Positions 39,090-51,937 of a DNA stretch of 64,000 nt are shown here, in pieces. The position numbers and the translations under genes were made by a program. Origin of the DNA: Marisa cornuarietis (Eukaryota > Mollusca > Gastropoda > Architaenioglossa > Ampullariidae). The DNA lies in NCBI GenBank assembly GCA_004794655.1, contig SMMW01000605.1:310001-374000 (forward strand), written 5' to 3'. Under the pieces are notes generated by a model that saw only the letters and a program-made list of their open reading frames with translations, was not told where the DNA came from and ran no database searches. How positions within the stretch are numbered: the stretch's first letter is position 1; each line of letters begins with the position of its first letter.

Positions 39090-40046
39090 CGTACCCACCT
39101 CGTCCAAAAAATAACCAAAATACAACGAATTCAATTTAACTAAGATGTAGCAAGATATTGGAACAACAGGTAATCATTTATCAAGCAGCAAAAACGCGTC
39201 TGAACATTTTCCCCAGACTTCATGCAGTTAATGTAATAATTAAGAAATAATGTACTAGTGCTTTAGACAGCAGAAAGATTGGACTAGATACTGGGTGAGT
39301 GGGATACCCCAGGCCTCGTGCTACAGTTAACAGTAATAACATGCAGCATATAAATCTGTAATAAAATGTGTGACTGGCATGTTGCATACAGTAATAACAC
39401 GCAACATATATATGTAATAAAATGTTCGGCTAGCATGTTGTCTACCTTTGCCCACTCATCTCTGCAGGTCTCAACGCTCGCTCGGTTTTTGTTGTCGTTG
39501 GGAATTCGGAAGCTGAAATCATTGATAGATCACCAGTGAACCATGTTTATCTCGATTTCAAACTTACAATACAAATGTCAGAATTTTATTAACAAATCAG
39601 CTTTAAATATGCTTTGTTAATACAACTAATAGCTATTTGCTGAGTTCAGAGATGGTGCCTTTTTCTACATTTCAGAGACAAGTGGTGTCGTGTATTCACC
39701 GGTGCTGGAGGGGAACAGGGATGGACAGGAACCAGAAGCACATGGCAATAGCAAGGGAAAGTATAAGGACAAAGGTGAGGCCTACCAGTAGTCCCGATGA
39801 CTGAAGGAGATGCTGAAGGAGTTGTGCCCTATTTTCAGCACACGACATCGATCACGCCAGAGCTGTACCACATTCAGGGCCAGCTGTAGAGACGAAAGTT
39901 TATTATTTAATTTTTTAACCAATTGATTACACAAGACACATATGCTGGAATCATAGCAAACGATCTGATAAACATAGTTATGAACTGATAAAATGGTGCC
40001 AGCTAATGAAGAAACCTATACTTTAAAAGAAACCTTTTTTCTTTTC

Positions 40047-40090
<44 letters not shown>

Positions 40091-43000
40091 TTGGTATGCT
40101 GTATTCTATGGTTGTAACACAGGAAGTGGATATATCTGTGTTGTTGCTTGCTTAATTAGGTTTACTCCCTCCCCACACACATATCAAAAAGATTCTTTTT
40201 GAATTATGTTTCCCTACTAGCTGGCCCTATTTTACCGAATCATTATTATATGATAATTGCATAATAATAATTACTATCTAATTACATAATAATGACGCTG
40301 TGTGAGGTAAAGTACACAAATATGTCTGAAGTTTGCGAGCATGAATCATTATTATGAAGACTATTTTCAGTTATACTGGACACAGTGTGAATTTATGCAC
40401 AGGTAAATTCCTTCAGTTTCTTTATTGTTACCTCTTCACCAGGCTTGTAGTAGGAGAATTCCCCAGCTGATATTTTCACTCTTCGCCTGAAAATAAAAAT
40501 CTTCCTAGGACTAGCTTCACAACATAATTCAGAAGCTTAAAACTTCTCACGAAGAAAACATTTTGAATCGCTCCTATGCCACTTATAAGCGTTGCTCACG
40601 TGCACACAAATGTGCTGATATGAAACGAGAATCTGGCATAAGTAGTTTTCTCTTATGTAAAATAATTTTTGTTTTAACAAGTTCTAAAACTATACTGTCA
40701 ACAAGTCTGAAACTGATTATTTAAATAAATTTAAATTATTTAAAAAGGGAATCGGCTCTTCTTTTCTTTCTGTGTTGTGGTCATCTTTCGATTTTGATAA
40801 AAGTGTTAGACATGCATGTGCTTCTGTCCCGTCTTCTGTTGTGCAGCTGGACTGTATATATTATTTTCTCTAAAAGTATGTGCATCAGATAGCTGCTTCT
40901 TATTTGGGGAATGAATATGCAAAAAAAAAGTAATATGTGGTTCACGCAGAAATCCATGGTTTGTAAATAAATATATTGCTTTAGTGGGGTGTGACGATGA
41001 CGAAGCCTCGGTATCTTTGTTAATAAAAAAAAAAAGAACTCAAAAGTTAGTGGTCGGAATGGTGATGGGGTTGCTAGACAGCATCGATATGACAAGAGTT
41101 TCCTGCAAATGAGTGCGCATGCGTGCCTGTCAGGTGGGTGTGAAATAGAACCTGTTCCAGGTGGTGATCGTTGTATTCCCCTTCTTCTCCAGGAAACCAT
41201 CTTTGATGACCATGTGTGGAATTATGGGTGCACTTTGTAAGCTCTCCATTTTTCCTTGAGCTCCTTCTTCATCTGCAATGACCAGTGAGCTAATGATTAA
41301 TCAATGGGTTAAATATATATGTAGTACAGATTTGTCGACGATGCATCTTGCGGCATATGGTACTGCCTCTGAGAAGATCGCACAACCAGTTTTATAATTT
41401 CAGACATATCAGATACACTTTGTTACATATTGGTGTGAACCTGCAAAGACCTTGCAATCAATGAGTTCACCACGATAGCAGGTGGAAGATGAATGAGAGT
41501 GAGGAGACAGGAACAGAGATAAAAAAAATGAGAGACCAAACAAGTTACAGAAAGGAAGTTAGAAAGAAAGAAAAAGTGAAATGACAGAAGAAATGAAGGA
41601 AGAACAACGCGTAAGAAGAAAGGGAAGAATATTTTTTTCAGACCCAAATCACACCCAAGAACATGAGTCTGATACACAATCGCACTATAGCTGGATACCT
41701 AACAGTCAGCTAACTTTGTTATATTTTATAAGCATCTTTGCTGTCAACTAAAGTAGTAACATCTTTAACCGAACTAACTTACTCACATTTTATAAGAATT
41801 TTTACTCATCTAGTTACTAATATTTTATAAATATTTCATTTTAATTTAGTCAACTAAGTCATTAATAGCTGAATTTCATTTTTGCTCTATATTAAATTAG
41901 TAACATTGCTCAGCACACTAAAATACTAATATTTTATAAGCCTTTATAATATTATAGCCAGGTATTTACTAATATTGTACAAACATATCAAAACATTTTA
42001 CTCACTTAAATTAATAATACTTAAAAAAAATATTATATATTACAAGCATTTTCTATTTTAGTCAGTTAAATTACTAATAATTTATAAGGATTTTCGCTGT
42101 GAGCAAGGTATCAGCATCGAGGTAGCATGACTGTACACCCTGATCAGTGAGGTAACCTAGTCCCTGTAACCTCTAGAGGAAAAGACGAGTGCACTATCTA
42201 CCTTCCTTTGTTCCCAACAGGACTTACAGGCCTACAGCGGTTGGAATGACTTATCTCACTGGCCTAAGGGTACATGGGAACTTTATAATGGTCATAAAGT
42301 GTGTTTAGGTCGTCTGTACAGGTTATGAACAGTCCATCTTGGTTATAACACCAGAGTTATTTTCCAGGCTACCACAATTTTCTTGTACTTATTTCCGACT
42401 ATTTATAATTTTTCTAAATATTCTCACACAGTTAAAAAACGAACAATTTAAACCATTTATAAATAAATAAATAACCAGTGAACAGTATCATTACAGTGGA
42501 TAGATACCACTCAGGTCAAATAAAATTGGAATTAATTCGGTTGCATGCAACAGCGACAGAATGCGACAGAATGATGAATGACTTTATTTATAGGCTTTTG
42601 TGTATTTACTCACCAGAGTTCTCAGCTTCCAGAACTAAGTCTAGCAGACGACAGATTGTGTACTTTTCCTCCATGGTGTCGGCATCAAACTCCATGACCT
42701 CTTCTAAGAAGCGGATGGAGATGTGAAGATCGTCCTGCATAAGGCGCAGACGATACACGCGTGTCTCGCATCAAGAATTGAATGGATCATCAACAAATTT
42801 TACTTAAACTTGCAACATAACCTTCTAAGTATCCCAATAATCCTAATAATATTTATGCACCGTCAACTGGTGGGTAACGGGCTTGACAACTAAATAAGCC
42901 GTTAGTTATGAGTCGGTGGAAAAGATACCCTGGGGTAAACTAACACGTGGAAATATCCGCAGGGTCTGGACAGAACGTCGTAACTACGGAGACCAAACGT

Positions 43001-44403
43001 TTTCCTTTGAGATCCTCGTTATGCCCGAGGTAACGAGCTATCCTCGCTTCAAGAAAAAGGCTCCAGAGATGGCATTAGTCTTGCAAACAGGCAACCACAC
43101 GCACGCACAGATACACAGTCTCTCTCACTCACTCGTTATACATAGACATGCACACCTTCCTATACTTATGCATATTCATATACACGTGCATCGTGATTTA
43201 CACACATAAAACACATACACTCATACAAACACTGATAAATATAGCTCTACATGAACATCGAAAGATAGTAAACAGCCACATTTGCTACACCGGTACCCCT
43301 CATCCCCACTTCCTGAAGTTACAGACGGAAAGAGGACATCAAGATCGACGAAAATGTAAAGTCTTATCGATTCTTTCTGGTCCACAAATCCTAGCACTTT
43401 TTTTTCAACCATAGCCTGTATAACCTGAAGTTGGCTAGCTCAGAGTATACCATATAGAGCAGGGTACATCAGAGTATTGTATATAGAGCAGGGTACATCA
43501 GAGTATAGTATATAGAGCAGGGTATCTCAGAGTATAGTATCTAGAGAGAGCAAGCTCAGAGTATCGTGTACAGAGCAGGGTACATCAGAGTATAGTATAT
43601 AGAGCAGGGTATCTCAGAGTATAGTATATAGAGAGAGAGCAAGCCCAGAGTATAGTGTACAGAGCAGGGTACCTCGGAGTCAAAGAAAGTCATGGACTGG
43701 AAGGCGAAGGTCTTCTTGACATGGCCTTTACGGATGACTATCATCTGCTGACTGGGGAAGTCCAGCTGAGGAAGTGAATTGTTCTTAATGAATTCCACTC
43801 GAACCTCGTATACATACAGCTGGTGATGAACAGCTGCTTCTGTTCGCTATAGCGTGTTATGCTGGCTATGTGTATATATGACTACTAGTGTGATATAAGG
43901 TCCAGTTGATATAAAGGACTGTGCATACATTGCCATTCGATCACTTTAATATTTGCATATAGATGTGACTCAGGGACACTGACATATATATGTATATGTA
44001 CTTAAAGATATGATTACGTTGACCGTGGAAATGAAAGATCTGGTGGAAGGAAATGAATAAAACGATAATCTTGATGATGACAAAGTTATTAGCTTGAATA
44101 AAATAGATTCTTCCTGTCACGCGCTCTCTCTCTCTCTCCTTTCACGAGTTCAGTCGTACACGTTTAGCTCTCCTCCGAGAGTTAAAACAATCCGACTTCC
44201 ATAATATCATCTGTCATCACATTGAATACTGAAAGTAAGCAGCAGACACAGACATGGCGCTAAGACACAATCACATGACATAACCACGCACGTCAAAACA
44301 CTCTTTGAAGTTGACCTACCTGAAGTATACTTCTCTTCCCTTTCTTCAGGTAGATGCCGAAGTTGTGTGATTTGTTGAGGCAGGGAGGCACCTTGGACCC
44401 CAT
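30469..44403 (-). CDS. pleckstrin-homology-domain formin (PHCF type), actin nucleator
   Basis: Eighteen coding exons give 819 aa in one frame: 44,320-44,403; 43,673-43,819; 42,614-42,734; 41,152-41,272; 40,432-40,486; 39,786-39,883; 39,446-39,512; 38,844-38,996; 38,328-38,353; 37,721-38,171; 37,284-37,389; 36,066-36,234; 35,242-35,419; 33,625-33,780; 33,141-33,360; 31,740-31,840; 30,949-31,032; 30,469-30,591. Residues 1-118 match nothing I know. A PH domain spans about 140-240 (DGFLEKKG, WNRRRVKI, FSYYKP, RDEWAK with the helix Trp229). Residues 283-398 are polar linker, and a short FH1 follows at 399-418. FH2 spans about 425-815: Trp434 and Trp447 in the lasso, LLDSKRAQN then Ile497, GNHLN, Lys644. 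Ile497 and Lys644 match the two actin-contact residues of mDia1. An in-frame TAG 12 nt before the ATG supports the start. The protein ends after FH2 without a DAD tail. The exon 15 donor (GTGTAA) is the least certain junction. Confidence 0.9.
30602..30642. repeat. CA microsatellite abutting formin exon 18 acceptor
   Basis: On the gene's strand this is a TG run followed by TTGTACAACAG and then the last exon. It therefore occupies the place of the polypyrimidine tract. The acceptor AG lies within about ten bases of the run. Confidence 0.95.
32231..32326. repeat. GAGT tetranucleotide array, 24 units
   Basis: A pure GAGT run of 96 bp in formin intron 15. It opens spurious Ser-Leu-Thr-His frames on the minus strand. 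Confidence 0.97.
34303..34366. repeat. compound GT/GA microsatellite
   Basis: A GT run followed by a GA run and GTGAGGG units, in formin intron 13. Confidence 0.9.
34779..34828. repeat. GT microsatellite
   Basis: A GT run of 50 bp in formin intron 13. A second GT run of about 37 bp lies at 35,122-35,158 in the same intron. Confidence 0.97.
39001..39087. repeat. CAT run of 29 units abutting formin exon 8 acceptor
   Basis: Twenty-nine CAT units (ATG on the gene's strand) end one base from the acceptor triplet of exon 8, so the intron finishes GATGATGACAG. No polypyrimidine tract can be seen. Confidence 0.97.
40050..40089. repeat. GT microsatellite
   Basis: A GT run of about 40 bp in formin intron 5. 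Confidence 0.95.
42915..43050 (+). repeat. dispersed repeat related to the 12.4-kb foldback
   Basis: The block reads CCTGGGGTAAACTAACACG, then CCGCAGGGTCTGGA, AACTACGGAGACCAAACG and a CTCGCTTCAA end. These words align in order with the centre and right arm of the 12,412-12,700 element (CTGGGGTAAAGAAACACG, CCGCGGAGTCTGGA, AACTTCGGAAACAAGACA). It lies in formin intron 2. Confidence 0.6.
43436..43672. repeat. tandem array at the formin exon 2 donor
   Basis: Seven or so units of roughly 30-36 bp share CAGAGTATAGTATATAGAG and CAGGGTACATC. The right-hand unit contains the 5' splice site of exon 2, which reads GAG then GTACCC on the gene's strand. Most other units contain GATGTACCC, so several donor look-alikes follow the true one. 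Confidence 0.9.
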
Positions 44404-47400
44404 GTTACTTGACTAGTTCAGGCTGTGACACGTACTTACATATACCACAGCCCAGCAGACGATGTCAGTCTGTATTCCTTTGGTGTTTCACTGTCGTCTG
44501 CTACTTCTTCAGGCGGATCTGCACACAAGGGCAGCACAAGACGGAACAAGAATAACCTGCATAAATACCTGTAGGCGGAGACGGATGAGCAAGTTAGAGA
44601 GTGAAGAGAGAAACGTATGAGTGTCAGCTTCGACTACATCATGACACCTGCGTAATAGGTGGGAGGGAAAAGTAATCGCCGCATGACGTTGTTCACAGTT
44701 CGCACATCGCTCGCATTTGGCAACTTGCCACAACTACGACTACAACATTTCCAGGGCTTGACGAACTGGAAAATAAGTAGGTTACAGAAACAGTGGTTAC
44801 ATTGGCCAGAAACTCTTTTTTACGCCTGGGGAAGAACGTACAAACGTTTGAAAATAGTTTGGAAAAGGTTTTGTTGAACCATTGAACCATACATGTGAAA
44901 CCTTTGCAAAACCTTTGTCAAACATTCCTCCACATTGTCCCGCTAAGCGTCGTCTCACACTTGCAGAAAAAAAGTCACCTACCTTCGCACCCCACACAAC
45001 TCTTGTGTTGCACCAGGTATATAACAGCTGTATATCTCAGAGCTTAGTAAGATGACAGAGGACACTTCCTTCTTTCAAGTGGGCGAGTGAAGAGGGGAAA
45101 TTAGAGGTCAAAGGTCAGATCACGAACGTCAGTGTTGCTCCTGACTTTAAGCCAGGAATACCTGCGTTAAGCCTAACTGTTTGCCTGGTCACATTTATTC
45201 TTCACTGACTGACTGACTGACTGACTAACAGTATTCGACATGCTTCGTTCTTAAAGCCAGTGTATGACCGGGTTTTTTGCGCTGACCGATTAGGTGGCAG
45301 GAACCACACGTGTTACTAAGAATAGCTTATGACGTGAGCTTCCACTTCGGTCATAGGACCGTTACCTGTTATCGGTATAAAGGGATAAAAGGCTTATACC
45401 GGCAACAATTTTAACCTTTCTTAAAGTATGTGGAAACAGACATAAGTACAGAAATGATATTAAAAAATCTTTAGATGAACAAAAGCTAAGCTAAAGATGT
45501 ACTGTGCACAAGTATAGCTAATGTTAGTGTTCACAGAGTAGCAGGGATCAGGCCAATTGAAAGTTGCTTACAAAAAACAAAAAAAAACAAAAAAAAAACA
45601 ACAAAAAAACAAAAACAACACAGAAGTCTGCTCACAGAACGCCTGTCTCATTTATGGCAAAAGTAGATGAAATCCTCCAGATATTGGAGCATATTTGTAT
45701 TACTTATTCTTCTGATCAAAGATATTTATGAACAATGAATATTTGACAAACTTTTCAAACATATGTTTTCATCTTTTCTCAAGAATTTAATTTTTTTTTT
45801 TTACAAGCCGAGAATGATCTGACACCTACAAGGCGAAACTGTCTTCAAAATGTTCAGCGGCGGCGTTGACAACATTCTTCCTCTTTACTCGTTTAGAAAA
45901 CCAGGTTCCCCCCCCCCCCAGTGGTTCATCTCTCCATTTCCTTTCTTTTGGATTCGTTCTGTGTAAAACTCTTGCTGCGAGTTCGTCATTTGCTGTCGGC
46001 AACACAACAACAACAGAAAACGTCTGAGTGGACAAATGAATGTTTTGACTTTATTTCTCCCTAGTATCAGTTTCCATGAATCCCTTGCAGCTCGCATCAG
46101 CTTTGGCGACCACAGTTTCTTGTGCAAAATCCGCGCACTCACTCAATTTAGCCTCTAAAATCATTTCCCACCGCCCCAGGACGGATCCACTTTAATTTAT
46201 TAATGTATTTATGCAAGTAATTGTAGTTTCGTTTATAATTTACGAAAGAAGTGTAAGTCACGTTCCATGGGCTTAACAAAGGCGATTTGTCTGTGAAATT
46301 GTTTTACTATTTATTCATGGTCACATAAGAACCAAGTTAATCTTACATCGCAAGCGAATAGCTCAGACAATAAGATCGTTGTCTTACACACCACAAACTT
46401 TGCTTTTCCAGTTACTGATGTCAATTAATAATTGTTAATTAAATATAATTTATGTGTATTTCATGTCATATGATATAATACCCGGAACACTGACTAGTAA
46501 ACGATATAAAAGAAGGTGTAACGGTCAGTTTAGCAATTTCAAGAAAGTTGCAAGGGTTTACCTAGGATTTATTAGTAATCATTAATCTGATTCATTCAAC
46601 ATAAAGTAGTTTGAAGTACATCAGTACAGAAAGAACATGATTAAGAAAACACTGTTGTGACTTATCGCTGTGACTAGTGATATTTAGATAAGTTACTACT
46701 TTATTTACTCACCTTGTGTTTGCCTTATGCAGTCTGTGAGGTCTTGTCACAATGCATTTAAAAAAAACCCTGTCCACTCTTGTAACCCTTTCCAGGTTTC
46801 ACCGGCATACACATATTCTGTAAAGCTTATCTCTAAGGTCTATCTTCTTACTTCAACACTTCAGGCACATCAGGTACACTTACAGGTTTATGAGGCTTCG
46901 TCAAGGTTTGGTCGTTAGTTACCTCTTGCCAATGTAGTACTTCCCTTTCGTCAGTGATGATTATGGGATATTGGTGTGTCTTGTGAGTATTCAGTATTTT
47001 TTTTTCGTTGCTATACTTAGCCCAGTCTGGATGAAATCGAGGTGTAAGCTTTTGGATTGTAATGTTCGCACCCCTGGAGGGCCTTAGTGTGACCAGGAAG
47101 TCCATGGCGTGGCTGTCGCAATGATAGAGAATCGACAGAGTCGGGGGTCAATTAATATCAAGATGATTGAGTAGGGCTGACCTGAACGACACAGTTCTCC
47201 ACGTACCACGTCTACTTCTATTCTATTTTCTGCTCTCTCTCTCTCTCGGACGCACTCACACGCAGGGACGCACGCACACACACACACACACACACAGAGG
47301 CAGCCGTGCGTGGCCCCTTTACAAATGAAATTTAATATCTTTGGGGTTTTTTTTTAGTAATACTTTCTGATTTCTATACACACTTGTTAAGACATTTTGT

Positions 47401-47966
47401 TTTTACGATACATAATTACATAGTTTCTGAGGGTGTAGCCAGGAAAGTCTTCTTCCTTAATTAAGCTGCCTCCTCCGGCACACACACATAAGCACATAAT
47501 TATATAGATATACACACATACAAATATACACGCATGCACGCACGCACACATACACACACGGGAGCACACACGACTCTCTACGACACACACTCTCTCTCTC
47601 TCTTTACAGACATATTAAACATACACAGGGTGTTATAACGTTTTCAGACATTTTCAGAACTGTAATTAAAGTACCAGGTCACCCACGCATGCAGACGTGG
47701 GACAGATAGCACTTCTATCCTTTCACTACCACCTGTAGTGCTATTCAGACCTTATTTTCAATAATATGAAAAGGCTGTCGGTAACCCAGAAATAATCTTA
47801 CATGTGTGTCATATGATGGAAGCCTCCCGCAACTTCTACGTGTCTTCTACGAAGACATGTTAAGCTCCGTACCCCTGCCAACGCGATGATCACCGCAGTT
47901 GAAGACACATTCAGAACTAGGTACAAGTAAGAAATAGCGCGAAAATCTACACTGCACGCGTGCACG

Positions 47967-48034
<68 letters not shown>

Positions 48035-49376
48035 AACGCGCGCGTAAAGAATGTAGGCAATAAGACACCATCATCAAAGTGCAAGTAGAAAACAAAGCTG
48101 TGAGAAATAATTAGTAAAAGTATTCTTTGAACAGGTAGAGTCAATGTGGCGAAGATGAAGGTAATTCGGAACAGCTAAAGAAAATGTCTGCTCACTATGA
48201 CACTAAAATCTTAGGATGTTGTTATTTGATAATCAGATGATCTAAGAAAAAGTAAAAGAGCTGAAAGGATGTATATACTGTTAGAATATCAGATTTATGC
48301 AAGGTGAAAATTTGAGAGAAACAAATTGTGACACAACAGCGACAAATCGTAGTCGACAAGTGCTTCTGCCGTCAGTAACTAAGGGTTAGGGTCAATTAAA
48401 CAACCTTTCAAGCCAACCCCGTGCGGCTCAGGTGAGACCAAGGGGCACGCAAGGAACACAGCAAACAGATTGTATTACTTTAGCAGTCACTTGCCAAGAA
48501 ACACGGCAAGTGCACTGTGTTATCCCCCACAGCATGGCAAGTACACTGTTACATGAAGATAACACGAAGACGTGTACAGGCAAGAAAAGCTGAATGTCAT
48601 TCCCATTCAAAAGCTTTTGCCGCTAGCCAGGTGTGACAAGCCTTCACTTGTTCAAACTAGTCCTACTTTCACCTGAGTATATCTCGAGGGAAACATCAGC
48701 GAAGCGTAAATAAAAGAAATTTTAGCTTCAGATGTGCGAAGATTTATGACGAGTTAGTCTAAGAAATACAGCGTAGGAAGGGTTAGTGTCAGAACAACAA
48801 AGTCTTAATTTTCGTCAGTTTCAGATTAACGGAACAACAGTTTAAATTTACAACGGATCCTTTTTGTTGTTGGTCTGTTTTTTTCACTGTGCCTTACACC
48901 ATTCTAAAATACACAAACACATGCACACATATAAATATACAAGTGCGCTCATGGATAAATAGATAGGCAAACAGATGGACAGACAAATAAGAAAAACCGA
49001 CAGACAGAAAAGCAAACATACCAACAGAGAAACACACAAATACACTTAACATACAGACTTTAACTCGCGCTCATAAATCCTTTTATCGAAGAAAACAAAA
49101 CACGCAGCTTTTACAACAACAACAACAACAACATATTATCTAGGGGTCAGAATAGTTTTATTAAAAAAGTGAAATAAATCTTTTACAAAATCTTGCTAAA
49201 AAAAGCATTTACTTGACTGCGCATCTTTTACAATGCACGGGGGATGAAAATACGTTCGCAGGAAGGATCACATCAACAAACGTACACACCTTTCTCTCCC
49301 TTCCAACCGCTAACAAAAAAAGATTGACCCCTATTACTGCCCCTTGCCCGGACAACAGACAAGTTCCCTCCCCTCG
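44404..49376. other. intergenic stretch between formin and receptor gene
   Basis: Formin 5' untranslated exons and promoter should lie at the left, and the receptor's 3' untranslated region at the right. I see a GACT tetranucleotide run (45,206-45,228), an A-rich block (45,570-45,620), CA-rich stretches (47,275-47,295; 47,500-47,580), a long CA run (47,970-48,027) and an AAC run near 49,110. No gene was identified. Confidence 0.5.
47970..48027. repeat. CA microsatellite
   Basis: A CA run of about 58 bp flanked by GCACGCG and ATATATAAACGCGCGCG. Confidence 0.97.
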
Positions 49377-50407
49377 TCACCCTCTCGAGTTTACGACGCT
49401 CAGCGTGATTGTTTCTTCGTATCTTGACCTGCGGTTAAAACATGAGCAAGAAAAAGCTGTCTTGAGTATCTTGAATACGATGTTGCCGAAATGCTCTATG
49501 CTCATCAAAGTGTACAGGAAAAAGACGAACGCTGGACGGTTGCCTGCGATCAAGTCAGTGGCGACGGCTAAGGTCCTCATGGTGGACAGGTCGCAGTGTG
49601 GGGCCAGAGCGTTGCCAAAAGACATCAGCGCGAGCTGAGGAGAACAGATGAGAAGCTTAGTGTTCAAATTCCGGTAAGGTGAAGATCCTTCCACATTTTC
49701 CCTTAATAATAATATTACTCTATTTTCCATTAAAACATAAAATTCGAGCATAAAAATTGTGTAAAGTGAACAGTGGGTGGGGAAAGCATAATGATAATTA
49801 CATCATGTACTTGACAGGCTTTAGTATGTTTTGGGCCTTCAGGGTAGGGCTCTATGTTGGTTTTCATCATATTTCAGAGTCAAAACTTCGTAATGGCATC
49901 ACCGAAAACCCGATCACTGATCACTGAACACTGGCCTGCTTCAGGGCTAAGTTTTTAGTCCTGTATGGTTCACCTTTATCCGAGATTATCACTGCTTACT
50001 GAGTTATTTATCACTTCCTTGCTAGTGACCCGCAATTCTGTAAGTCTGCAAAACCGAAATACTTAGGCAGGTTCGTCATCTCAGTGTAGGAGTATATTCG
50101 AGAAGTCAAGTCTTATCTTACAGACAGCGTTTAATGATGAAATGTTAGAGCTCATGCTGGAAGTATGTTTACTGGCGCTGCTGTGTTTTCTGATACTGTG
50201 AAGAATCTCACAGTTTTGCTCGATTGTCATTAAACAATGAAAATTTCACGTTCTTGGTGTAAATCGTTCTGTTAATCATCATTGCTAAATCCCCAAAGAG
50301 TATTTTATTTTCTTCACCGACCATTTGGAATGCATTATCAGGAAGTCTTAGTTATAGTCTGACCTGTGAGCTTTTGTCTTCAGCTATAAAAACTTATCAC
50401 GCACGGA

Positions 50408-50443
<36 letters not shown>

Positions 50444-51887
50444 CACGCGCGTGTGTATATATGAATGTGTGTGGGTGTGCATGATTATGTGTTGTTTCTG
50501 TCTTTATTAAATTCTTAAGGCTTGTATGGTATATTATGTAGGCCTTAGATGTACCTTGTATGATATTTTGAATGCTATGTGGATACATTGTTCATTTCAG
50601 CACTGCAAGGAGCAGTGAGCATGTTCAATAGAATCGCGCTCTATATATATATATATATAGAATTATATGTACTGTGCCATTATAACACGAGATTCAAGCA
50701 AGATTTACACTGTTTCCCTGCCGAAAGACGTATCAAGCTTAGGGGCAATATTAGCAAAATCATACCAGTTATTATTAGAACTCATGATCGGATGAAAAGT
50801 TTGATCACTTATTCGTTTTCGCACTTTGTTGTGTTCTTTAAACATTTAATAAGAAGCTCAAAGAATTAGTTCACTTGACTTCAGAGGAAAGCGGGTCCGA
50901 CGCTCTGTGCGCCAGTGACTGGAAAAATTACTTTGTCAACCCAGCAGTAATGAGAACAGGACTCATCAGGCGAGGTACAATACGAGAACAAAAAAAAAAA
51001 AAAAAAATTACCCGTCACCCACTACGTGCCGTGCAATTTACACAGTGAACCACTTACAAGTACAGTCCCTGCGGCCACAAGAAACATTTACCTACAGAGT
51101 TTCATCTGCGAGACGACAACAGAAACTGTTGCTGCGATTTAATTGTAAAAATTGAATATCTGTAGCTAGAAAGGAAAAGGATCAGACTCTTTGCTCGATT
51201 TTTCAAGCGAGGGAGAGTCAGTCTCGCCTCAGACAATGATCGGAGGTTTTAGGAAAGCAGTGTGGCTCACCTGGGGAGTTAGGAAGACCATGTAGATCAA
51301 GGCGTAGCCCAGAACCATGTTGTTGAACTCCGTATCACGTTTTTTGGGTGGCACTGAGCTCTTGTCGCAGGTGACTAAGTGAACGCCTACTTCATGGCCA
51401 CGAAGCTTGCAGATCTGAAATTGAGAAACCCTTGTGAAATCTGACAATCACAAACCCTTGTCAAATCTTAACATTGACAAACCCGAGTCAGATCTGACAA
51501 TGACAAATCCCTTTCCCGGGCTGATCCCGACAAACCTGTTCAGGGCTAAAGTGATAAGAGTTTGTCAGGGCTGAAACTAGGAATCCCTAACAATCCTTTT
51601 CAGGATTTAAACTGGCTAACCCTAAAGGTGGCAAACTCTTGTCAAGGAAAACTGAGAGCTCTTATCATACGTGATTCAGACAAGCCCTTCTAAAATCTAA
51701 GACTAACAAATTATTACCAGATTTTAACCTGATAAGGACTTCGTCAGTTCTTTGCCCTTAATCAGCCTGACTGTTACTACTCGTGCATCTCGTATATAGG
51801 ACATTTATTACCAAACCAGGGGTAAGAGAATGGATTGTCACAAACTGGGAAATTATATTCTCATTTGCAGTGTGGCTACGTTTGTGC

Positions 51888-51937
<50 letters not shown>

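Noticed and set aside
46848..47105. 85-codon minus-strand frame with a good Kozak context
   Set aside because: No domain, no signal peptide, no splice support and no repeat or neighbour evidence.
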